A stretch of 9,790 nucleotides of DNA from the NCBI GenBank assembly GCA_902468695.1, contig CABQZS010000193.1, positions 1-9,790 on the forward strand, read 5' to 3'. Of the stretch, positions 4,908-9,790 are shown one piece after another. Source of the stretch: an uncultured Collinsella sp. (GTDB taxonomy: Bacteria > Actinomycetota > Coriobacteriia > Coriobacteriales > Coriobacteriaceae). Within the stretch, counting starts at the first letter, position 1, and each line of letters starts with the position of its first letter. The position numbers were made by a program, and so were the translations under genes. The notes under the pieces were generated by a model that saw only the letters and a program-made list of their open reading frames with translations, made no database searches and was not told where the DNA came from.

Positions 4908-5410
4908 TAGTTCTCCTCCTTGGCGGCGGCGGCGTCCTCAGCAGCCCACTTGGCCTCGAGAGCGGCCTCCTCAGCCATCTCCTTCTGGATGCGCTGCTCA
5001 GCGTTCTTGGCAGCAACAATCTTGGTCTTGATGGGGAGCTTGTGCTGCGCAAGACGCAGAGCCTCGCGAGCGACCTCCTCGGGAACACCCTTGACCTCGA
5101 ACATGATGCGGCCGGGCTTGACGACGGCCACCCACTCCTCGGGGTTACCCTTACCAGAACCCATGCGAGTCTCGGCAGGCTTCTTGGTGATGGGCTTATC
5201 GGGGAAGATCGTGATGTAGACACGACCGCCACGCTTCATGTAGCGGGTCATGGCAATACGAGCGGCCTCGATCTGACGGTTGGTGATCCAATGGGCCTCG
5301 AGAGCCTGGATACCAAACTCGCCGAAATGCAGCTCGGTATTACCCTTGGCCTGGCCCTTCATGGAGCCACGCTGCACCTTGCGGTGAAGAATACGCTTAG
5401 GGGCAAGCAC
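4907..5410 (-). CDS. rplP: 50S ribosomal protein L16 with C-terminal extension
   Basis: A late-assembling large-subunit protein beside the A-site finger and central protuberance that helps tRNA accommodation. Residues 1 to about 133 match the whole usual protein: MLAPKRILHRKVQRG, KGQAKGNTELHFGEFGIQAL, and ETRMGSGKGNPEEWVA, where Arg82 corresponds to the loop arginine near E. coli R81. Most L16 proteins end at about 137-140 residues. This one continues to 167 with an Ala/Glu/Lys-rich, probably helical tail. The start is GTG and overlaps the rpsC stop by one base (TAGTG). AGGAGGGG lies just upstream. Family assignment is certain; the tail is discussed separately. Confidence 0.97.
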   Translation of the reverse strand: MLAPKRILHRKVQRGSMKGQAKGNTELHFGEFGIQALEAHWITNRQIEAARIAMTRYMKRGGRVYITIFPDKPITKKPAETRMGSGKGNPEEWVAVVKPGRIMFEVKGVPEEVAREALRLAQHKLPIKTKIVAAKNAEQRIQKEMAEEAALEAKWAAEDAAAAKEEN

Positions 5411-6120
5411 TACTGACCCCTCCTCTCGGAGTTACGACGACGAGGACGGGAAGAGCCCTCGAGTGCAGGGTTGGGAACAGGCTGGCCCGGGAGCTTCTCG
5501 CCCAGGTAGATCCAGACCTTCACGCCGCAAGCGCCCATGGTGGTGCTGGCGACAGCCGTGCCGTAGTCGATCTTGGCACGGAGGGTGTGCAGAGGCACGC
5601 GACCCTCGCGGTACCACTCACGACGGCCCATCTCGGCACCGCCGAGACGACCGGAGCACTGGATACGGATGCCCTTAGCGCCGGCCTTGCGGGCGGACTG
5701 GACAGCCTTGCGCATAGCGCGACGGAAGGCAACGCGGCCCTCGAGCTGCTCGGCAATGGACTGAGCAACGAGGTTGGCGTCGAGCTCGGGGCGCTTGATC
5801 TCGACAACATCGACGGAGAGCTGGCCCTTGGAGACGCCAGCGACCTTCTCGAGCTCGGTGCGGAGGGTATCGATCTCGGCACCCTTCTTACCGATGACAA
5901 CGCCGGGGCGAGCGGTGAGGACGATGACCTTCACCTTGTCGCCAGCGCGCTCGATCTCGACGCGGGAGACAGCTGCGCGGGAAAGACGCTTCTCGAGGTA
6001 CTTGCGGATCTCGAGATCGTTACCGAGGGTCTTAGCGTAATCCTTCTCTGCGAACCAGCGGGAGCGCCAGTTCTCGGTGATGCCAAGACGGAAGCCGGTG
6101 GGGTAGACTTTCTGACCCAT
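5410..6120 (-). CDS. rpsC: 30S ribosomal protein S3
   Basis: A small-subunit head protein at the mRNA entry channel, with helicase-like activity shared with S4 and S5. The 236-residue protein begins MGQKVYPTGFRLG and has a type II KH domain with the GKKG loop (77-80) in PGVVIGKKGAEID. The C-terminal domain contains IQCSGRLGGAEMGRREWYREGRVPLHTLRA in consecutive family blocks and the YLGEK segment. The tail is basic (RPRRRNSERR). ATG start with GAAAGGAGGC upstream; rplV ends 6 nt before. It overlaps rplP by one base. Confidence 0.98.
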   Translation of the reverse strand: MGQKVYPTGFRLGITENWRSRWFAEKDYAKTLGNDLEIRKYLEKRLSRAAVSRVEIERAGDKVKVIVLTARPGVVIGKKGAEIDTLRTELEKVAGVSKGQLSVDVVEIKRPELDANLVAQSIAEQLEGRVAFRRAMRKAVQSARKAGAKGIRIQCSGRLGGAEMGRREWYREGRVPLHTLRAKIDYGTAVASTTMGACGVKVWIYLGEKLPGQPVPNPALEGSSRPRRRNSERRGQ

Positions 6121-6126
6121 ACAGCT

Positions 6127-6498
6127 TTACGCCTCCTTTCGAGGAGCAACGACGACGGTGATGTGGGAAGTACGCTTCAGAATGCGAGAAGCGGAACCCT
6201 TGGCGCGGGGACGGATGCGCTTAAGCGTCGGACCCTCGTCAACATAGGCAGCGGCGACAACCAGGTTGTCGGCACGCAGACCGTTGTTGTTCTCGGCGTT
6301 CGCAACGGCGGAACGGAGAACCTTCTCGACATCCACGGCGACGGCGCGGTCGCAGAAGTGGAGGATGTCGAAGGCCTGAGCGACAGGCTTGCGGCGAATC
6401 AAATCGACCACCAGGCGGGCCTTGCTGGGGGAAACACGCACGTACTTAGCGACGGCGCGAACCTCGGTGGCCTCAGTTTCAATAGACTTAGTTGCCAT
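6127..6498 (-). CDS. rplV: 50S ribosomal protein L22
   Basis: A large-subunit protein whose extended beta-hairpin lines the exit tunnel constriction together with L4. In the 123-residue protein, AKYVRVSPSKARLVVDLIR (about 17-35) is the family start motif. The hairpin tip region covers RADNLVVAAAYVDEGPTLKR, and it ends in the RPRAKGSASRILKRTSHITVVV strand. An extra N-terminal segment of about 14 residues, rich in Thr and Glu, precedes the fold. The ATG lies 14 nt past the rpsS stop, with GGGGGTTAACCGTAA upstream, a weaker ribosome binding site than its neighbours. Confidence 0.97.
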   Translation of the reverse strand: MATKSIETEATEVRAVAKYVRVSPSKARLVVDLIRRKPVAQAFDILHFCDRAVAVDVEKVLRSAVANAENNNGLRADNLVVAAAYVDEGPTLKRIRPRAKGSASRILKRTSHITVVVAPRKEA

Positions 6499-6512
6499 TT
6501 ACGGTTAACCCC

Positions 6513-6773
6513 CTATTTGGCCTTGTGGCCACGGAACGTACGAGTCGGCGCGAACTCGCCGAGCTTGTGACCAACCATGGACTCGGTAACATACACGGGC
6601 ACATGCTTGCGGCCGTCGTGGACGGCGATGGTGTGACCAACCATCTCGGGGAAGATGGTGGACGCGCGGGACCAGGTCTTCACGACGTCCTTCTTGCCAG
6701 CCTCGTTCATCGCGGTGATACGCGAGAGAAGGCGAGTCTCCACGAACGGGCCCTTTTTGAGACTTCTGCTCAT
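6513..6773 (-). CDS. rpsS: 30S ribosomal protein S19
   Basis: A small-subunit head protein that binds 16S rRNA with S13 and reaches toward the A-site tRNA and the intersubunit bridges. It has 86 residues, standard length, beginning MSRSLKKGPFVE. The family signature runs through IAVHDGRKHVPVYV (about 49-62) and MVGHKLGEFAPTRTFRGH. ATG start with AGGAGAAAG upstream. The rplB stop lies 32 nt before, and rplV follows after 14 nt. Confidence 0.98.
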   Translation of the reverse strand: MSRSLKKGPFVETRLLSRITAMNEAGKKDVVKTWSRASTIFPEMVGHTIAVHDGRKHVPVYVTESMVGHKLGEFAPTRTFRGHKAK

Positions 6774-6805
6774 AAGTGCTTTCTCCTAAAACTCGGTATC
6801 CGAAA

Positions 6806-7636
6806 TTACTTCTTACGGCGACGAATGATGTGCTGGTTCGAGACCTTCTTCTTCTTGCGCGTACGAAGGCCCTTCGTCGGCTTACCCCAGGGGGTAACGG
6901 AGGGACGACCAGAGGTGTGGTTCTTGCCCTCGCCACCGCCGTGCGGGTGGTCGACAGGGTTCATGACGGTACCGCGGACGGTCGGGCGCACGTTCATGTG
7001 ACGCTTACGGCCGGCCTTGCCGATGACGATGTTGGAGTGATCGGCGTTGCCGACCTCACCGACGGTGGCGCGGCAGGTAACGAGGATGCGGCGCATCTCG
7101 GAGGAAGGCATACGGACGATAGCGTACTCGCCCTCCTTACCCATCAGCTGGCAGGAGTTACCGGCGGAACGGGCGATAGCAGCGCCCTTGCCCGGCTGGA
7201 ACTCGACGGCGTGGATGAGCGTACCGACGGGGATGTCGGCGAGGGGCAGAGCGTTGCCCGGCTTGATGTCGGCGTCAGAACCGGACATGATGGTCTGACC
7301 GACCTCGAGGCCCTTGGGGGCCAGGATGTAGCGCTTCTCACCGTCAGCGTAGTGCAGCAGAGCGATGCGAGCGGAACGGTTCGGATCGTACTCGATCGTG
7401 GCAACCTTGGCGGGCACGCCGTCCTTGTTGCGCTTGAAGTCGATCACGCGGTAACGACGCTTCACGCCGCCGCCCTGGTGGCGGGTGGTGATGCGGCCGT
7501 TGTTGTTACGACCGGCCTTCTTGGGCAGGGGCTCGAGAAGAGACTTCTCGGGCTTGGTGCAGGTGATCTCGGAGAAGTCGGAGATCGTCTGCCAACGCCT
7601 ACCAGCGGAGGTCGGCTTAAGGTGCTTTACAGCCAT
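6806..7636 (-). CDS. rplB: 50S ribosomal protein L2
   Basis: A core large-subunit protein needed for subunit association and for peptidyl transferase centre integrity. The chosen ATG gives 276 residues, the usual family length, beginning MAVKHLKPTSAGRR. GAAAGGGA lies just upstream. An open frame extends 25 codons further upstream but would read through the structured gap and adds no family sequence, so it is rejected. Signatures are GRNNNGRITTRHQGGGVKRRYR (in the OB-fold half), SCQLMGKEGEYA, and the universally conserved MNPVDHPHGGGEG, where the His equals E. coli His229. The C-terminus is strongly basic. The 179-nt gap to rplW upstream is exceptional for this operon. Confidence 0.97.
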   Translation of the reverse strand: MAVKHLKPTSAGRRWQTISDFSEITCTKPEKSLLEPLPKKAGRNNNGRITTRHQGGGVKRRYRVIDFKRNKDGVPAKVATIEYDPNRSARIALLHYADGEKRYILAPKGLEVGQTIMSGSDADIKPGNALPLADIPVGTLIHAVEFQPGKGAAIARSAGNSCQLMGKEGEYAIVRMPSSEMRRILVTCRATVGEVGNADHSNIVIGKAGRKRHMNVRPTVRGTVMNPVDHPHGGGEGKNHTSGRPSVTPWGKPTKGLRTRKKKKVSNQHIIRRRKK

Positions 7637-7815
7637 TACAATCCCTTTCAATAGGAATCCGTTAGCCATCGCAGACAGGGATTCGAGGTTCTGCCTCGGG
7701 TGCGATGACACCGGACGTATACACGGTTCCGGGCGTGTCCATTTTATACGCCCAAAACCTTGAGCTCTCGCCTCCCCTTGTTGGGAGGCATGAGCTCACT
7801 CAACAGCAGCGAGTC
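7637..7815 (-). promoter_or_regulatory. Candidate structured regulatory region between rplW and rplB
   Basis: This 179-nt gap interrupts an otherwise tightly packed operon. On the - strand, 25 nt after the rplW stop codon region begins, comes a strong hairpin: GAGCTC (7762-7767 with 7792-7797) stacked on GCCTCCC/GGGAGGC (7770-7776 with 7783-7789), then GGTTTTGGG, resembling a weak attenuator. Next GGGCGT (7731-7736) pairs with ACGCCC (7748-7753), or alternatively CCGGA (7711-7715) pairs with TCCGG (7728-7732); the two overlap and exclude each other. Finally CATCGCA/TGCGATG (7667-7673 with 7701-7707) encloses CGAGG/CCTCG (7684-7688 with 7694-7698). Positions 7717-7742 carry a motif repeated in the rplC leader. 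Attenuation, autoregulation, an internal promoter or processing are possible. Confidence 0.55.
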
Positions 7816-8103
7816 TTAGGCCTGGTTGCCAAAGACCTCGATGGTGTCGCCCTCGGCCAGCGTGACGATGGCCTTCTTCCAAGAACGGGTCTTGCCGGCG
7901 ACATAGCGCACGCGCTTGGTCTTGGGCTTGACCGTCAGGGTGTTCACGCGAACGACCTTGACGCCGAAGATCTCCTCGACAGCGTCCTTGATCTGATACT
8001 TGTTAGCATCCTTGGCGACCTCGAACGTGTACTTGTTCAGCTCCATGCCGGAGAAGGAACGCTCGGACACGATCGGACGGATGATGATCTCGTGGGCGGT
8101 CAT
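7816..8103 (-). CDS. rplW: 50S ribosomal protein L23
   Basis: A large-subunit protein at the exit tunnel mouth and the main docking site for trigger factor and SRP. It has 95 residues, normal length, beginning MTAHEIIIRPIVSERS. The conserved core reads NKYTFEVAKDANKYQIKDAV in consecutive blocks (about 24-43), followed by the EIFGVKVVRVNTL strand. The basic loop KPKTKRVR and a C-terminal strand follow. The start codon abuts the rplD stop (TAAATG), which suggests translational coupling. Confidence 0.97.
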   Translation of the reverse strand: MTAHEIIIRPIVSERSFSGMELNKYTFEVAKDANKYQIKDAVEEIFGVKVVRVNTLTVKPKTKRVRYVAGKTRSWKKAIVTLAEGDTIEVFGNQA

Positions 8104-8730
8104 TTATGCAAGCACCTCCCCGAAGTGAGCGGCGATGTCGGCGGGCATCAGCACGGCGTTGTTGTTGACGAGATCGTAGGTGTTGGCCTCGTCGGCAGTG
8201 ATGATGAACGTCTTGGGAATGTTGCGGAACGACAGGTAGGCGTTGACGTCCTCATCGCGAACGATGATGGTCAGACGCTTGCCCTCAAGGCCGAGAGCCT
8301 TGAGCATGGCGACGGCAGCCTTGGTGGAAGGCTTCTCGAAGCCGTAGTCGTCGACGAGCACGAGCTCGCCATCGGCCAGCTTGGCGGACAGCGCGGAGCG
8401 CATAGCCAGCTTGACCTCCTTGTTGTTCATACGCTTAGCGTAGGAACGGGGCTTGGGGGCGAAGACAACGCCACCGTGACGCCACTGGGCAGCACGGATG
8501 GAACCCTGGCGGGCACGGCCGGTGCCCTTCTGACGCCAAGGCTTCTTGCCGCCACCGGAAACCTCAGAGCGGCCCTTAGCGGACTGGGTGCCCTGACGCC
8601 AAGAGGCCATCTGGCACTTGACGATGTGGTGCATAACGTGGATGTTCGGCTCGATGCCGTACACCTCAGCGGCGAGCTCGGCCTCGGCGACCTTCTTGCC
8701 CTCGCTGTTCTTTACTTCAAACTTTGCCAT
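8104..8730 (-). CDS. rplD: 50S ribosomal protein L4
   Basis: A large-subunit protein whose extended loop lines the tunnel constriction with L22. In E. coli it also represses its own S10 operon through transcription and translation of the leader. The 208-residue protein has the family loop GGGKKPWRQKGTGRARQGS (about 61-79, arginine- and lysine-rich) followed by WRHGGVVFAPKPRSY. The C-terminal domain runs LVLVDDYGFEKPSTKA to the end. ATG start with AAGGAGAAC upstream; rplC ends 46 nt before. The presence of L4 together with a long structured rplC leader makes autoregulation of that type worth considering, though the leader here is not recognisably the E. coli one. Confidence 0.97.
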   Translation of the reverse strand: MAKFEVKNSEGKKVAEAELAAEVYGIEPNIHVMHHIVKCQMASWRQGTQSAKGRSEVSGGGKKPWRQKGTGRARQGSIRAAQWRHGGVVFAPKPRSYAKRMNNKEVKLAMRSALSAKLADGELVLVDDYGFEKPSTKAAVAMLKALGLEGKRLTIIVRDEDVNAYLSFRNIPKTFIITADEANTYDLVNNNAVLMPADIAAHFGEVLA

Positions 8731-8776
8731 TTAAGTGTTCTCCTTGGTATGACGCTGGGCTAAATGGGCTGGGCCC

Positions 8777-9397
8777 TTAGGCCATACGGATGGCGACGAG
8801 ACCATTCTTGGCACCCGGGACAGCGCCCTTGACCAAGATGAGGTTCTGCTCGGCATCGATGCGGACAACGGAAAGGTTCTTGACGGTAACGCGCTCGTTA
8901 CCCATGTGACCGGCCATCTTGACGCCCTTGAGGACGCGCGCAGGATAGGCGCACTGACCGATAGAACCGGGGTGACGCTGGAAGTGAGAACCATGCGTCA
9001 TAGGACCGCGGCGCTGACCCCAGCGCTTGATGCGACCCTGGAAGCCCTTACCCTTGGAGGTACCGATGACGTCGACCTTCTCGACATCAGCGAAATCAGC
9101 GACGGTGACGACCTCGCCGACCTTGTGCTCCTCGCCGTTCTCGACGCGGACCTCACGAAGGAAACGGACAGGCTCGACGCCAGCCTTGGCGAAGTGACCA
9201 GCCATGGGCTTGTTCACGTTCTTGGCCTTGATGTCGCCGAAACCGATCTGGACGGCGTCATAGCCGTCGGTTGCCTGAGTTTTAACCTGCGAGACAGCGC
9301 AGGGGCCAGCCTGGATGACCGTGACGGGAACGACGTTGTCGTCCTCGTCCCAAACCTGGGTCATGCCAATCTTGCGGCCGAGAATCATGCTGATCAA
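8777..9397 (-). CDS. rplC: 50S ribosomal protein L3
   Basis: An early assembly protein of the large subunit whose extension approaches the peptidyl transferase centre. The 206-residue sequence begins MISMILGRKIGMTQVW and has the signature TSKGKGFQG (113-121), then HGSHFQRHPGSIGQ, where Gln148 corresponds to the glutamine methylated by PrmB in E. coli. The likely start is TTG at 9395-9397, because MIS-ILG-type N-termini are common in the family. An ATG three codons later (9386-9388) is the alternative, but it has no ribosome binding site at a useful distance. Even for the TTG the Shine-Dalgarno match is weak (GGGA about 9 nt upstream). It is the first visible gene of the operon; rpsJ does not precede it. 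Confidence 0.95.
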   Translation of the reverse strand: MISMILGRKIGMTQVWDEDDNVVPVTVIQAGPCAVSQVKTQATDGYDAVQIGFGDIKAKNVNKPMAGHFAKAGVEPVRFLREVRVENGEEHKVGEVVTVADFADVEKVDVIGTSKGKGFQGRIKRWGQRRGPMTHGSHFQRHPGSIGQCAYPARVLKGVKMAGHMGNERVTVKNLSVVRIDAEQNLILVKGAVPGAKNGLVAIRMA

Positions 9398-9687
9398 GAT
9401 ATGATCCCAACTCTCGCGTGGTCTTGGGACAATGCGTACACCACCGAGCGTACGCCCCTAGAGGACCACTACTTATACGACGTGCTCCCCAGCCTTGTAT
9501 TGCGTCCAGACTACCTGACAACCCTATTAAGCAGGCATTTTGTCCAGCCAGAATACTCCCCTGGTTACACACAGCTGTTTAGTATACACGGCTGCGGGCG
9601 TATCCATCGAGATTCATATTTCACTCACATTGTTTACGCAGGTAAAGTGCGTGGCACGTTCCCAGTGTGCGGCGGAGGGGGCGGGCC
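9398..9687 (-). promoter_or_regulatory. Long structured leader upstream of rplC
   Basis: About 290 nt with no gene lie before the inverted repeat at the window edge. On the - strand several hairpins are visible: TCCCAA/TTGGGA (9405-9410 with 9424-9429), which would hold the weak ribosome binding site of rplC; GCGTAC/GTACGC (9434-9439 with 9450-9455); and TTTAC/GTAAA (9633-9637 with 9642-9646). Positions 9582-9607 carry a 26-nt motif repeated between rplW and rplB. Its - strand form ends in GTGTATACT, which includes a good -10 match (TATACT) but no clear -35. Other weak promoter candidates exist (TTGTCA, 16 nt, TACAAG). The operon promoter therefore probably lies here, but I cannot fix it. Confidence 0.5.
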
Positions 9688-9790
9688 TGAGACATATTAA
9701 GGTTGCTGCTCTACAGTCCTGCTCACGACGGAGAGCACATTAAGTGCTCTCCTGTTCGTGCGGAACTCGCGACAACCTTAATATGTCTCA
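9688..9790. repeat. Long inverted repeat with 18-bp perfect arms at the window edge
   Basis: TGAGACATATTAAGGTTG (9688-9705) is repeated in perfect inverted form at 9773-9790, the last bases of the window. Between the arms a second strong hairpin pairs GGAGAGCAC (9730-9738) with GTGCTCTCC (9744-9752) around ATTAA, extended by CACGA/TCGTG (9724-9728 with 9756-9760). No T-run follows the right-hand end of the structure on the - strand, so it is not an obvious terminator in that direction. It may be part of the rplC leader, a small palindromic element, or a bidirectional signal between rplC and whatever lies beyond. Confidence 0.75.

Noticed and set aside
7637..7711. N-terminal extension of L2 by 25 codons
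   Set aside because: The internal ATG at 7634-7636 has a proper ribosome binding site and gives the exact family start and length; the extension reads through stem-loop sequence.
5587..9700. Several long + strand open frames opposite the ribosomal genes (for example 5587-6570, 7705-8763, 8906-9700)
   Set aside because: They are the mirror of strongly biased ribosomal protein codons; their Leu/Gly/Asp/Val-rich composition has no recognisable motif and they have no ribosome binding sites.

Overview
This window looks like chromosomal DNA from a moderately GC-rich Gram-positive of the class Coriobacteriia, most likely Collinsella or a close relative. That placement rests on the character of the ribosomal proteins, strong AGGAGG-type ribosome binding sites and dense intergenic hairpin repeats. 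It is recognition by eye, not an alignment.

Layout. (1) Bases 1-734, + strand: the 3' end of an unidentified gene, then an S4-less RluA-family pseudouridine synthase. (2) Bases 735-1179, no gene: a strikingly regular array of six 15-nt repeats in alternating orientation, every 40-41 nt (826-1041), followed by a strong hairpin terminator (1059-1094). It is flanked by two hairpins of a repeat family with a GGGGACAGG core. (3) Bases 1180-3009, - strand: a two-gene unit, a Gfo/Idh/MocA-type NAD(P)-dependent oxidoreductase followed 3 nt later by a DeoR/GlpR-type repressor. This looks like a small sugar or polyol metabolism locus with its own regulator. (4) Bases 3010-3608, no gene: an AT-richer upstream region, then a cluster of GGGGACAGG-core hairpins in the opposite orientation, then the terminator of the ribosomal operon. 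(5) Bases 3609-9397, - strand: a ribosomal protein operon in the order rplC-rplD-rplW-rplB-rpsS-rplV-rpsC-rplP-rpmC-rpsQ-rplN-rplX. (6) Bases 9398-9790: a long structured leader of rplC, ending at the window edge in an 18-bp perfect inverted repeat.

The twelve ribosomal proteins build the large-subunit core, the polypeptide exit region and the mRNA-entry and head parts of the small subunit. Most genes overlap or lie within about 50 nt of each other. Two internal gaps (rplW-rplB, 179 nt; rpsQ-rplN, 118 nt) and the rplC leader contain RNA-like secondary structure. The rplC leader and the rplW-rplB gap share a 26-nt motif (23 of 26 identical), which suggests shared control. rpsJ (S10) is not next to rplC, and the operon ends at a terminator after rplX instead of running on into rplE.

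The most unusual signals are the 40-nt-phased alternating repeat array and the unexplained structured gaps inside the ribosomal operon. No CRISPR, mobile element gene, tRNA or rRNA was found.
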